Assembly (NCBI RefSeq): GCF_003664255.1 | Contig: NZ_RCCV01000001.1 | Location: 4,402,001 to 4,466,000 of the forward strand | Direction of reading: 5' to 3' | DNA from: Micromonospora sp. M71_S20 | Lineage (GTDB): Bacteria > Actinomycetota > Actinomycetes > Mycobacteriales > Micromonosporaceae | DNA length: 64,000 nt | Shown: positions 34,453 to 42,807 of the stretch, piece by piece | How the letters are laid out: each line of letters opens with the position of its first letter | Numbering within the stretch: position 1 is the stretch's first letter | The notes under the pieces: model-generated | Told to the model about the DNA's origin: nothing | Seen by the model: only the letters and a program-made list of their open reading frames with translations | The model's database searches: none | Position numbers and translations under genes: made by a program

Positions 34453-35238
34453 CTAGCAGATGGGGACGCCAGGTAGTTGTGACGCCGGGTGGTCAATGAA
34501 GATGTTTGTGATGTAGCCGTTCTGGTCCCGCAGCCGGGCCCACCAGTTGTTCGTGTAGCCCTCGGCGGAGACCCAGTCACCCTGCTTCTGGCACAACACG
34601 TGGACGAGGGTGGGGCCGGCCAGGCTGGTCACGGTCGCGGAGGAGAGGTACGCGTCGGCGCGCACCCGCACGCCCGAGCCCCAGGTCCAGAAGGCGGTAC
34701 CGCCACCGCAGCCGTTGTCGCTGGTCAGGTACTTCTGGTGGTACGAGCCGGGGTACGCCGCGAGGGAGACCCCGTTGATCCTGATGGTCTGACCGACGCC
34801 GTTGTAGAGCTGCTCGTAGTGGATGTGCGCGCCGGAGGAGTTGCCCGTGCTGCCGGTGGTGCCGATCTGCTGTCCCGTGTTCACCCACGCGCCGCTGGCG
34901 ACGGAGTACGCGGCGAGGTGGAAGTAGTAGGTCTTCCAGCCGCCACCGTGGTCGATGACGATGTAGTTGCCGGCGCCGCTGGACTGGTAGTGGCGGGTCG
35001 CGGTGCCGGGTGCCGAGGCGAGCACCGGCGTGCCGGCGGTGACGCCGCCGTCCGCACGGACGAAGTCGAGGGCCAGGCGCACCTCAGCGCTGTGGTGGCT
35101 GTACGTCCACCGCTGGCCGCAGGGGTACGGCGCCTTGAAGTTGGGGGCCGCCTGGGCGGGTGAGGCGACGAAGAGTGTGGCGGTCAGCGCCGTGGCGAGG
35201 GCGGCCACGAGCGTGACGAGGGATCTGAATGATCGCAC
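34453..35238 (-). CDS. Secreted M23-type metallopeptidase-like protein
   Basis: A 261-residue protein with a signal peptide cleaved after AQA (about residue 30). The M23 (lysostaphin-type) fold is recognisable by the SHH...LALDF strand (His48/49, Asp58), His107, and GAHIHYEQ with His138 and His140, the usual zinc ligands. The C-terminal part (about 180-261) looks like an SH3-type domain. M23 enzymes cut peptidoglycan cross-bridges or act as lytic enzymes in cell-wall growth. The GTG start follows AAGGA. It has its own promoter region of about 200 bases. Confidence 0.85.
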   Translation of the reverse strand: MRSFRSLVTLVAALATALTATLFVASPAQAAPNFKAPYPCGQRWTYSHHSAEVRLALDFVRADGGVTAGTPVLASAPGTATRHYQSSGAGNYIVIDHGGGWKTYYFHLAAYSVASGAWVNTGQQIGTTGSTGNSSGAHIHYEQLYNGVGQTIRINGVSLAAYPGSYHQKYLTSDNGCGGGTAFWTWGSGVRVRADAYLSSATVTSLAGPTLVHVLCQKQGDWVSAEGYTNNWWARLRDQNGYITNIFIDHPASQLPGVPIC

Positions 35239-35442
35239 GGTCCATCCTTGGGGAGCTGGGGATAGAACACCTTCGATGCGCGCGCAGTACCGAGATCGTA
35301 GGCATGCCGTTGATCAATGTAAATAACTACCCGGAAAGAATGATCTACGGCAGTTTTCCTGCGGTCGCCGCCACGGTCCCCGCAGCGACCCGGCCGACGC
35401 CGATGACGACCGCGGCTCCGAACGTCGCCGCAGTTCGCGAGG

Positions 35443-35859
35443 TCACGGGGTCGACGGCGGCGTCGTGGCGGTCAGCACGGTCGCCGCCGCGGCGAGGCCG
35501 AGGAGGCAGGTCAGGGCCGCGACGCCGGCCATCCAGCCCGCCCCCGGGGTGACGACCGTCGGCCCCGGTGGCATCGGCTTCCCGCGCGCCGTCGTGGCCG
35601 GCCGCCGCCCAGTGGTGCGGCGCGATGGGACGCACCTCGCGAGGGCGAGCGCGCCCGCGCAGAGCGCCGGTGCGGCCACGGCCGGGTAGGCCCAGCCGCC
35701 GAGCAGCGGGGTGAGCAGGCGCGCGCCGACGGCACCGGCCACCAGGAACGCCGCCGCGGTGCGCCGCCAGGCCAGCATGGTCCGCTCGAGTTGCAGGCCG
35801 GGGTCGCCGTCCAGGGGCGGCGGTGTCACGGGGGGCCCTGTCGACGCCGACCGGTCCAC
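35443..35859 (-). CDS. DUF202 membrane protein, second copy
   Basis: A 138-residue protein with the DUF202 signature LQLERTMLAWRRT and three hydrophobic segments. It is the last gene of a four-gene group (aldolase, TauE/SafE exporter, DUF202, DUF202). The DUF202/YidH family has no established function. The pairing with an exporter suggests an accessory role, but this is inference. The GTG start at 35859 begins 22 bases after the previous stop. Confidence 0.8.
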   Translation of the reverse strand: MDRSASTGPPVTPPPLDGDPGLQLERTMLAWRRTAAAFLVAGAVGARLLTPLLGGWAYPAVAAPALCAGALALARCVPSRRTTGRRPATTARGKPMPPGPTVVTPGAGWMAGVAALTCLLGLAAAATVLTATTPPSTP

Positions 35860-35881
35860 GTACCGGGCGCGGCGGCGCGGC

Positions 35882-36280
35882 TCACCGGACGAGGCCGATC
35901 AGGATCAGTCCGGCCGCCGCGACCAGGCCCAGGCCGAGCGGCATCGCCAGCGCGGGTGGCGGCAGGCTCCGGCCGAGGCGCAGCGCCGCCTCCGTGCGCA
36001 GCCAACCGATCCACGCCTGCACCGGTGCCGCGGCGCCGAGCGCGATCAGGACGACGGCCGCAGCCCGGCGCAGCCCGGGCGCGATGGGCAGGGCCAGCGC
36101 CTCCAGGGCGATCCCGGCCGCGAAGAGCGCCAGCGACGTACGGATCCAGGCCAGGAACGTCCGCTCGTTGGCGAGGCTGAACCGGGGGTCGGGGTCGACG
36201 CCGGTGTCGAAGACCCGACCGGGCCACCGGCGTCGCCGGTCCGTCCGCGAGGAGGCGTCGTCGCCGATGTCGGCTACCAC
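35882..36280 (-). CDS. DUF202 (YidH-type) membrane protein, first copy
   Basis: A 132-residue membrane protein with the DUF202 signature SLANERTFLAWIRTSLAL and three spans. The GTG start overlaps the end of the exporter gene by 7 bases, so the two are translationally coupled. It has an extra charged N-terminal tail of about 40 residues compared with the second copy. Function unknown; it is likely part of the same membrane assembly as the exporter. Confidence 0.85.
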   Translation of the reverse strand: MVADIGDDASSRTDRRRRWPGRVFDTGVDPDPRFSLANERTFLAWIRTSLALFAAGIALEALALPIAPGLRRAAAVVLIALGAAAPVQAWIGWLRTEAALRLGRSLPPPALAMPLGLGLVAAAGLILIGLVR

Positions 36281-37002
36281 AGAGCGGTCACTCCCTTTCC
36301 GACGGCGATGATGCTGCCGATCAGCGCCAGGCCGATGACCGACCGCCGGGCCCGCTCCTCCGGCAGCCAGCGGCACAGGACCTGGCCTGCGGCGATGCCG
36401 ACCGTCATCGCCACGCCGCAGGCCAGCAGCAGGGGCCAGGACAGCGCCGGCGTGCCCTTGGCCGCCAGCGACAGCACGTTGGTGACCAGGCCGACGATCT
36501 GCACGGTCGGCACGAAGCTGCGCTGGCCCCAGTCGGTGCTCACCGCGTAGACGGCCAGGGGTGGCCCGCCGGTGCCCGCGGTGGTGTTGAAGAACCCCGA
36601 GGTGAAGCCCGACAACACCGGCCCGCCCCGGCTGCGGAGAAACCGCAGCGGGTTGCCCCGGGCGACCCAGGCGACGGAGATCGCCGTGATCGAGCCGACG
36701 CCGATGAGCAGCAGCGGGCCCGGCAGGGACGCCACCACCCAGGCGCCGAGGGGGACGGCGGCCACGACGCCGACGATCATCTCCACGGCCAGCCTGCGGT
36801 GCAGGGCCCGGAAGGTCGAGGCCAGCACGACGAGGTTGATCGCGGCGGAGAGCAGGTTCGCCAGCACGACACCGGTGAACGGACCGAGGATGATGACGAG
36901 GAACGGCGCCGCGACCAGCGCGAAGCCGAGCCCGGTGACCCGCTGCATGGCCGCACCGAGGGCGACCGCCACCACCGCGAGGGCGGCGCCGAGGAGGGCC
37001 AC
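36274..37002 (-). CDS. TauE/SafE (TSUP) family anion exporter
   Basis: A 242-residue membrane protein with about eight spans. It has the two TSUP repeat motifs GLGFALVAAPFLVIILGPFTGVVLAN and GFTSGFFNTTAGTGGPPLAVY. TSUP proteins move sulfite, sulfoacetate, sulfolactate or other small organic anions out of the cell. Here it starts two bases after the stop of a sulfofructose-phosphate-aldolase-like gene, so the likely cargo is a C3 sulfonate (sulfolactate or dihydroxypropanesulfonate) from sulfosugar breakdown. That cargo is inference; TSUP membership is clear. Confidence 0.88.
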   Translation of the reverse strand: MALLGAALAVVAVALGAAMQRVTGLGFALVAAPFLVIILGPFTGVVLANLLSAAINLVVLASTFRALHRRLAVEMIVGVVAAVPLGAWVVASLPGPLLLIGVGSITAISVAWVARGNPLRFLRSRGGPVLSGFTSGFFNTTAGTGGPPLAVYAVSTDWGQRSFVPTVQIVGLVTNVLSLAAKGTPALSWPLLLACGVAMTVGIAAGQVLCRWLPEERARRSVIGLALIGSIIAVGKGVTALW

Positions 37003-37004
37003 CG

Positions 37005-37880
37005 TCAGCGGGACACGGCGTCGTCAACCACGTCGCAGAGGCGGCGCAGCCGGTCCACGGAGATGGTCCGCAGGTCGTCGGCCATCGTCGGGCTACCGAC
37101 GACCGACGCCCAGATCGCCCGGCCCGCCAGGAAGCCCGACGCGCCGGCCTGGCAGGCGAGGCGGACGGCGTCGGGGAAGAGTTCGGCGGGTACGCCCGAC
37201 GACAGCACCACCCAGGGCCCGGCGATGGACTCGCTCAGCTGGGAGCAGCCGGCGACGATCTCCGCCGGGGTGCCCTGTCCGGCGGTGGGGACCTCGGCCT
37301 TGTAGAGGTCGGCGCCGAGCGAGCCGAGTTCCCTGGCGGCGGCGAGGATGCCGGCGTCGTGGTCGAAGGCGCCGCCCTGGCGAGGGGCGCGGGACACCGG
37401 CTCGATGATGCTGACGAGTCCGTTGTCGCGGCACCGCCGCACGAAGTCCGTCACCAGGGCGATCCGGGGGGCCGGGTCCTCGTCGGGGCGCCAGAGCACG
37501 AGCAGCTTGAGCGCCTTGGCGCCCTGGGCGCGTACGGCGGCGGGGTCGACGCCGTCGTCGATGGCGACGTCGGCGACGAACTCGGTGGCGCTTGCGGTGA
37601 AGCGGTCGGCGGCGGCGATCAGGGCGCACTCGGCGGCGACGGCCTCCTGGGCGATGACGGCGTCCCAGCCGAACTGCTTGTCGACGAGGATCGCCGAGGC
37701 GTGCGGGCTCAGCGCGCGGGCCGCGGCGACCTTGAAGTCGGTGATCTGCTCGTCGGTCACCGGCTGGCTCTGGTGTGCGGCGAACATCGCCCGCAGGGCC
37801 TCCCGCTGGTCGACGGCGAGCATGGCGTAGCCGCCGGAGGGGCGGGCCAGGACGGTGGGCGACACGGTGGCAACGGTCAT
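37005..37880 (-). CDS. yihT: Sulfofructose-phosphate aldolase-like class I aldolase (YihT family)
   Basis: A 291-residue class I aldolase that matches E. coli YihT (292 residues) along its whole length from memory: GGYAMLAVDQREALR, DFKVAAARALSPHASAILVD, KALKLLVLWRPDEDP, GLVSIIEPV, ADLYKAEVP with Schiff-base Lys194, and GASGFLAGRAIWASVV. YihT splits 6-deoxy-6-sulfofructose 1-phosphate into DHAP and sulfolactaldehyde. The related LacD aldolases are longer and act on tagatose bisphosphate, so that remains an alternative. The ATG follows GGGAGG. It is divergent from a DeoR regulator, the regulator class used in the E. coli yih cluster. Confidence 0.85.
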   Translation of the reverse strand: MTVATVSPTVLARPSGGYAMLAVDQREALRAMFAAHQSQPVTDEQITDFKVAAARALSPHASAILVDKQFGWDAVIAQEAVAAECALIAAADRFTASATEFVADVAIDDGVDPAAVRAQGAKALKLLVLWRPDEDPAPRIALVTDFVRRCRDNGLVSIIEPVSRAPRQGGAFDHDAGILAAARELGSLGADLYKAEVPTAGQGTPAEIVAGCSQLSESIAGPWVVLSSGVPAELFPDAVRLACQAGASGFLAGRAIWASVVGSPTMADDLRTISVDRLRRLCDVVDDAVSR

Positions 37881-37904
37881 GATACCTCCCAGAATTACCA
37901 AAGG

Positions 37905-37931
37905 ACGTTGGCAACGTACCATCCGATGGTA
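37905..37931. promoter_or_regulatory. Inverted repeats between the aldolase and DeoR genes, candidate operator
   Basis: ACGTT-GGC-AACGT is directly followed by TACCATC-C-GATGGTA, a perfect 7-base inverted repeat. Both lie in the 126-base divergent promoter region, about 25-51 bases upstream of the aldolase start. They are the likely binding site of the adjacent DeoR-family regulator. Confidence 0.6.
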
Positions 37932-38006
37932 GAAAAATAACATCCCTCGGTTGCTCTAAACTCTCCACCGAACCCCGTGGGGTGACATCCGGCAGGAGGG
38001 CCCGGC

Positions 38007-38789
38007 GTGAGCGTGCAGACGTCCCGTTACGAGAGCGCCCCCCGGCGCCGCACGCAGATCATGGCGGCGCTGCGGCGGGCGGGCTTCCTCTCCGTGGCGG
38101 AACTCAGCGCCCAGCTCGGCGTCTCGCAGATGACCGTCCGCCGCGACCTGCGCCAGCTCGCCGAGTCGCACGAGGTGACCCTGGTGCACGGCGGGGTGAG
38201 CCTGCCGCCCGGCGGGGTGGCCGGTCCCGGTTTCGCCTCCCGGGCCCAGACCCACACGCAGGCCAAACTGGCGATCGGGGCGGCCGCCGCCGGCCTGGTG
38301 CAGCCCGGCGACACCATCGGCATCGACAGCGGGACCACCGCCGCCGAGGTGGCGCACGCCCTGCCCGCCGAGTTCGAGGGATGCGTGGTCACCCACTCGG
38401 TGCCGGTGCTGGGGCACATGCTGTCGCGTCCGCGCGCCCGCGTCATCGGGATCGGCGGCGAACTGCTGCACGACAACCAGGCGCTGGTCGGCTTCGCGGC
38501 CCTCGACCTGACCCGCCGCCTGCGGATCCGGATGCTGTTCCTCGGCGCCGGCGCCGTCGACGAGCGCGGCGTCTACGTGCGCTCGGAGATCGAGCTCAGC
38601 GCCAAGCACGCCCTGATGGAGATCGCCGACGAGATCGTCCTGGTGGTCGACGCGAGCAAGTTGACCGCCACCGCCCCGGTGCAGGTCTGCGGGCTCGACC
38701 GGATCGACAGCATGGTCGTCGACGCGCCACTGCCCGAGGCGGTCGCGGCGACGGCGCGGCGCAACGGCATCCGCGTCATCACCGCCTGA
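38007..38789 (+). CDS. DeoR-family transcriptional regulator
   Basis: A 260-residue DeoR repressor: an N-terminal HTH (about 9-65, with GFLSVAELSAQLGVSQMTVRRDL) and the sugar-phosphate-sensing DeoRC domain, including DTIGIDSGTTAAEVA, IGIGGELL and VVDASKL. DeoR proteins usually sense a sugar phosphate and repress catabolic genes. The GTG start follows AGGAGG. It is divergent from the YihT-like aldolase and upstream of the main operon, so it probably controls the aldolase/exporter unit. It is closed by its own terminator. Confidence 0.9.
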   Translation: MSVQTSRYESAPRRRTQIMAALRRAGFLSVAELSAQLGVSQMTVRRDLRQLAESHEVTLVHGGVSLPPGGVAGPGFASRAQTHTQAKLAIGAAAAGLVQPGDTIGIDSGTTAAEVAHALPAEFEGCVVTHSVPVLGHMLSRPRARVIGIGGELLHDNQALVGFAALDLTRRLRIRMLFLGAGAVDERGVYVRSEIELSAKHALMEIADEIVLVVDASKLTATAPVQVCGLDRIDSMVVDAPLPEAVAATARRNGIRVITA

Positions 38790-38830
38790 TCTTTCGGCCC
38801 CCCTCGCCACCGGCCGCCACACCGCGCGGC

Positions 38831-38864
38831 GACGCGTCCCGTTGCGGGGCGCGTCGTCCTTTTT
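38831..38864 (+). terminator. Rho-independent terminator after the DeoR gene
   Basis: GACGCG-TCCCG pairs with CGGGG-CGCGTC around a TTG loop, followed by GTCC and TTTTT. A hairpin with a U-run is rare in such GC-rich DNA, so this is a strong terminator. It separates the DeoR gene from the catabolic operon that starts about 70 bases on. Confidence 0.85.
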
Positions 38865-38911
38865 CGCCCTCCACCGCCCGCCGCCGGGTCGACCCAGTTT
38901 GTTTCCAGCCC

Positions 38912-38953
38912 TTGACGGGCCGATGAACGGCGGCTAGAACTGCATGCAGTTCT
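38912..38953 (+). promoter_or_regulatory. Promoter with 18-bp palindromic operator for the catabolic operon
   Basis: A -35 TTGACG and a -10 TAGAAC are separated by exactly 17 bases. The perfect palindrome AGAACTGCATGCAGTTCT (38936-38953) starts inside the -10 and covers the likely start site. A protein bound there would block RNA polymerase. The operon's own GntR-family gene is the natural candidate regulator; the DeoR protein is the alternative. Confidence 0.8.
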
Positions 38954-38975
38954 TCACAAGTGTGAGAGAGGCCTC

Positions 38976-40196
38976 ATGGGACTCAGCGGAGATCTGCAGC
39001 ACGCCCCGGACGCGGTCCACCAGACCGGCTCCCCGGCCGACCAGGCCGGCCCTCCGGTGGACACCGTGCGGCTGCCCGACGTCCCCGTCGCCGACGTGCG
39101 CTGCCGGGTGTTCCGCGCCCGGCCCGCCGAACGAATCGCGATGTCCTTCGCCCCCCTGACCCACCGGGTGATGGTGCTGGTCGAGGTCGAGCTGGCCGAC
39201 GGTTCGGTCGGCGTCGGCGAGAGCTGGGCCAACTACCCGTCCTGGGCCTGGCGCGAGCGCGTCGCCACGATCCGGGAGGGCGTGGCGCCGCTGCTGCTCG
39301 GCGCGCGGCCGGCCGACCCCGCCGACGCGCAGCGGGCGCTGATGGCGAAGCTGGGTCCGCTGGGCCGCCAGTGGGGCGCCCCCGGCCCGATCCACCAGGC
39401 CGTGAGCGCCGTCGACATCGCGCTGTGGGACCTGGCCGCCCGGCACGCCGGACGGAGCCTGGCGTCGCTGCTCAGCACGCACCCCCGCACCGAGCTGCCC
39501 GTCTACGGCTCCAGCCTCGGTCCCGACGGGGTCGCGGAAACCGCGGCGCACTGCGGGGCACTCGGGCTGACCGCCGTGAAGGTCAAGGTCGGCTTCGGCC
39601 GGGACCGGGACCTGGACAACGTCCGCACCGCGCGGCGCGTCCTCGGCGATAAGGCACAGATCTTCGCCGACGCCAACCAGGCGTGGTCGCTGCCCGAGGC
39701 GCTGCGGATGCTGCCGGCGCTGGCCGACCTGGGTGTCGCCTGGGTCGAGGAGCCGCTCGCCGGCGACCGCCCGGAGGAACTGGACGAACTCGGCGCCCGC
39801 ACCGGCATGCCCCTGGCCACCGGCGAGAACCTCTACGGCGCCGCGGCCTTCACCCCGTACCTGCGGGGCAGCGGCGTCACCATCCTGCAACCGGACCTCA
39901 CCAAGGTCGGCGGGATCAGCGAATACCTGACGGTGCTCGCCGCCGCCGAGGCCGCCGGCAAGACCGTCAACCCGCATCTGTACAACGGCGCGATCGCCAC
40001 CGCCGCGACCGTGCAGGTGGCCGCCAGCAGCCAGGCGACGTCCCTCGTCGAGTGGGACGTCCGTTCCAACCCGCTGCGCCGGGCCGCCGACGAGTTCCTG
40101 ACCGCACACGGCACGGTCACCGTGCCCCACCGCCCCGGTCTCGGTATCGACCTCGATCCGGACCAGCTCGAGCCGTACGAGGAGCAGCAGTCGTGA
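38976..40196 (+). CDS. Enolase-superfamily enzyme (mandelate racemase subgroup), probable sugar-acid dehydratase
   Basis: A 406-residue two-domain enolase-superfamily protein. The barrel keeps the subgroup residues: KVK (Lys202, Lys204), metal ligands Asp232 (FADAN), Glu258 (WVEEP) and Glu284 (ATGEN), and the Asp307 (QPDLTK) and His334 (NPHLYNG) dyad. Members dehydrate sugar acids such as gluconate, galactarate or fuconate, or isomerise their lactones. A 40-residue N-terminal extension precedes the capping domain. It is the first gene of the operon, with GAGAGG before its ATG, and overlaps the aldehyde dehydrogenase gene by GTGA. Confidence 0.88.
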   Translation: MGLSGDLQHAPDAVHQTGSPADQAGPPVDTVRLPDVPVADVRCRVFRARPAERIAMSFAPLTHRVMVLVEVELADGSVGVGESWANYPSWAWRERVATIREGVAPLLLGARPADPADAQRALMAKLGPLGRQWGAPGPIHQAVSAVDIALWDLAARHAGRSLASLLSTHPRTELPVYGSSLGPDGVAETAAHCGALGLTAVKVKVGFGRDRDLDNVRTARRVLGDKAQIFADANQAWSLPEALRMLPALADLGVAWVEEPLAGDRPEELDELGARTGMPLATGENLYGAAAFTPYLRGSGVTILQPDLTKVGGISEYLTVLAAAEAAGKTVNPHLYNGAIATAATVQVAASSQATSLVEWDVRSNPLRRAADEFLTAHGTVTVPHRPGLGIDLDPDQLEPYEEQQS

Positions 40197-41668
40197 CCGA
40201 TTCCCCGATCGTCGACGAGGTCCTGGCAACCCGGAGCGCGGTGCGCATCGGCGGCCGGGCGGTCCCGGGCACCGCCACGGGGGCGCCCGCCCTGCCCGTC
40301 GTCGACCCGTCCACCGGGACGGCCTTCGCCGAGGTCGCCACGGGTGGCCCGGCCGACGCCGCCGGCGCCCTCACCGCCGCCACCGACGCGCTGCCGACCT
40401 GGGCGGCCACCCCGGTGACCAGGCGCGCCGCCGCCCTGCGGGCCATCGCCGACGACATCGAGGCCCTGGCGACCCGACCGGACTGGGCCGCGCTGATCAC
40501 CCGGGAGACCGGCAAACGCCTCACTGAGTCCACCGCCGAGCTCGGGCTGACCGTGACGTACTTCCGGGTCATGGCCGAGCTCGCCGAACGGCAGGACGAG
40601 CAGCGGCTGACGGTGGTGCCGCAGCACGAGCACCGGGTCGGCGTCCGGCCGGTCGGGATCGCGGCCGTACTCACCCCGTGGAACTTCCCGGTCTCGATCC
40701 CCGCCCGGAAGATCGCACCGGCGCTCGCCGCCGGCTGCCCGGTGCTGTTCAAGCCCTCGGAACTGGCTCCGCTGTCGTCGATGGTGCTCGCCGCGGTGTG
40801 CGAGCGGCACCTGCCCGACGGGGTGCTCGGCACCGTGCTCGGCACCCCGGCCGACGTGGTCTCCCCGTGGCTCGCGGCACCGGCGGTGCGGGCGGTCTCC
40901 TTCACCGGGTCGACGCGGGTCGGTCGCCTGGTGGCCGCCGAGGCGGCGCCGCGGTTCCTGCGTACCGTGATGGAGTTGGGCGGCTGCGCGCCGTTCGTCG
41001 TCCTCCCGGACGCCGACCCGCAGGCCGCGGCGCAGACGCTGATGGTCGCGAAGTACCGCAACAACGGCCAGTCCTGCATCGCGGCGAACCAGATCCTGGT
41101 CGCCCGGGAGGTGGCCGGCGAGTTCGTCGAGGCGTTCGTCGCGGCCACCCGCGCCCTGCGCGTCGGCGATCCCCGCGATCCCGGCACCGACATCGGCCCG
41201 CTCGCCCCGGCCGGCGACCCGGCACGCATGGCCGAGCTGGTCGACGAGGCCGTCGCCCGGGGCGCCCGTGCCGTCGCGCCGCACGGCGCGGCACCGGTCG
41301 CCGGGCACTACGCCACCCCGACTGTGCTGCTCGACGCGCCCGTGGACAGCCGCGCCATGACCGGAGAGATCTTCGGACCGGTCGCGCCGGTGCACGTCTA
41401 CGACGACCTCGACGCGGCGTTGGCGGTGCACCACGCCACGGGCTACGGGCTCGCCGGCTACGTGTGCGGCACCGACCTGGACGCCGCGCGGGCGGTCGCC
41501 GACCGGCTGCGCGCCGGCATCGTCGGGATCAACACGGGCACGCCGAACACGCCGTGGGTGCCGTTCGGCGGACTCGGTGACTCGGGCGTCGGCTACGAGG
41601 GCGGCCGGCCGGGCCTGGAGGCGTTCCAGACCTACCTCAGCGTCGCCTCACGCCCGGTGAGGGCCTGA
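40193..41668 (+). CDS. NAD(P)-dependent aldehyde dehydrogenase (succinate-semialdehyde-dehydrogenase type)
   Basis: A 491-residue ALDH. Catalytic Cys295 lies in NNGQSCIAANQ, Glu261 in MELGG, and Asn164 in TPWNFP. The closest type I recall is GabD-like. Sulfolactaldehyde dehydrogenases of the sulfo-Entner-Doudoroff pathway belong to the same subgroup and oxidise sulfolactaldehyde to sulfolactate, a reaction that would fit the TauE/SafE exporter here. Malonic-semialdehyde or other aldehydes from the DUF2090 aldolase are alternatives. The GTG start overlaps the upstream stop. Confidence 0.9.
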   Translation: MTDSPIVDEVLATRSAVRIGGRAVPGTATGAPALPVVDPSTGTAFAEVATGGPADAAGALTAATDALPTWAATPVTRRAAALRAIADDIEALATRPDWAALITRETGKRLTESTAELGLTVTYFRVMAELAERQDEQRLTVVPQHEHRVGVRPVGIAAVLTPWNFPVSIPARKIAPALAAGCPVLFKPSELAPLSSMVLAAVCERHLPDGVLGTVLGTPADVVSPWLAAPAVRAVSFTGSTRVGRLVAAEAAPRFLRTVMELGGCAPFVVLPDADPQAAAQTLMVAKYRNNGQSCIAANQILVAREVAGEFVEAFVAATRALRVGDPRDPGTDIGPLAPAGDPARMAELVDEAVARGARAVAPHGAAPVAGHYATPTVLLDAPVDSRAMTGEIFGPVAPVHVYDDLDAALAVHHATGYGLAGYVCGTDLDAARAVADRLRAGIVGINTGTPNTPWVPFGGLGDSGVGYEGGRPGLEAFQTYLSVASRPVRA

Positions 41669-41673
41669 GCGTC

Positions 41674-42780
41674 ATGCGCCTGCTCATCGGCCAGACCGGC
41701 GCGCCGACCGCCGTCGTCAACGCGAGCCTGCGCGGCTTCCTGGAGGGCGCCGAGGGACACGAGGTCCTCGCCCTGCGCGGGGGCCCCGACGGTCTCGTCG
41801 ACGGCCGGCTCACCCCGGTCACCCTCGCCGACGTCCCGCCCGCCTGGACCCACCGCGGCGGATCCTGGCTCGGCGCCGGCCGCCGGGCGGTCACCGGCGA
41901 CGACCTCGACGCGGCGGTCGCGACGCTCGCCGAGCACCGCGTCGACGGGGTCGCGCTGATCGGCGGCAACGGCACGATGGCGCTGCTGCGGGCCCTCACC
42001 GAACGCGCCGAGCAGGCCGGGTTGCCCCTGTGCACCGCCGGCATCCCCAAGACCGTCGACAACGACCTGGTCGGCGTCGACCACTGCCCCGGATTCGGCT
42101 CCGCCGCGCGCTACCTGACCCGGGTCGTGCCCGACCTCGCCCGCGACCACGCGGCCATGCGGGCGATCGAGCCGGTACGCATCGTGGAGACCCTGGGCCG
42201 GTCGGTGGGCTGGCTGGCGCTGGCCGCGACGTGGCACCGGGAGGATCCGGCACACGCACCGCACCTCGTCCTGCTGCCGGAGGTGCCGTTCGACCGGGCG
42301 GACTTCCTGCGGCAGGTCGCCGACGCCCTGCACACGCACGGCCGCGCGTTCGTGGTGACCAGCGAGGGCGCCGCCCGCGAGCTGACCGACGAGCCCTTCG
42401 AGGCGGCCAACCACACCCGGATCCTGCTGGGCGGGGTGTCCCGCCAGCTCGCCGCGCTGGTCACCGCCGAACTCGGGGTGGCCGCCCGCGGCGAGGTCCT
42501 CGGCATGGTGCAGCGCTCGGCCGGCGCCCTGGCGGGCGAGGTCGACCGCCGGGAGGCGACCGAGGCCGGACGGCACGCCGCGCGGCTGCTGGCGGCCCGG
42601 CGCAGCGGACTCATGGTCGGCCTGCACCGCGTCGGCACGGACCCCTACGCCGCCGGGTACGACCCGGTGCCACTGGCCGAGGTGGCCGGCCACACCCGAC
42701 CGGTACCCGCGCGGTGGCGCACCACCGACCCCGCCGACCTCGACGACTTCCACGACTGGCTCACCCCTCTCATCGCCTGA
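41674..42780 (+). CDS. PfkA-family sugar-phosphate or sugar kinase
   Basis: A 368-residue member of the 6-phosphofructokinase (PfkA) family. The N-terminal loop reads GQTGAPTAVVNA, the phosphate-donor motif reads GGNGTM (Asn99 where ATP enzymes have Asp), and the catalytic loop is PKTVDND (Lys126, Asp129). Lys in this loop is typical of pyrophosphate-type enzymes, so the phosphate donor is uncertain. PfkA enzymes phosphorylate O1 of fructose 6-phosphate; the same chemistry on 6-sulfofructose would give the substrate of a YihT aldolase. This gene is a catabolic-operon paralog, not the housekeeping enzyme by context. Confidence 0.85.
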   Translation: MRLLIGQTGAPTAVVNASLRGFLEGAEGHEVLALRGGPDGLVDGRLTPVTLADVPPAWTHRGGSWLGAGRRAVTGDDLDAAVATLAEHRVDGVALIGGNGTMALLRALTERAEQAGLPLCTAGIPKTVDNDLVGVDHCPGFGSAARYLTRVVPDLARDHAAMRAIEPVRIVETLGRSVGWLALAATWHREDPAHAPHLVLLPEVPFDRADFLRQVADALHTHGRAFVVTSEGAARELTDEPFEAANHTRILLGGVSRQLAALVTAELGVAARGEVLGMVQRSAGALAGEVDRREATEAGRHAARLLAARRSGLMVGLHRVGTDPYAAGYDPVPLAEVAGHTRPVPARWRTTDPADLDDFHDWLTPLIA

Positions 42781-42807
42781 GTGACCCCTCCATCGAAAGG
42801 CAGGCAC

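Noticed and set aside
37005..37880. Tagatose-1,6-bisphosphate aldolase (LacD) as the main call
   Set aside because: Length and nearly every motif fit YihT better, and the exporter and regulator context agree; kept as an alternative in the entry.
40117..41434. Long antisense frames opposite the aldehyde dehydrogenase
   Set aside because: They mirror codon bias of the true gene and show no protein family features.
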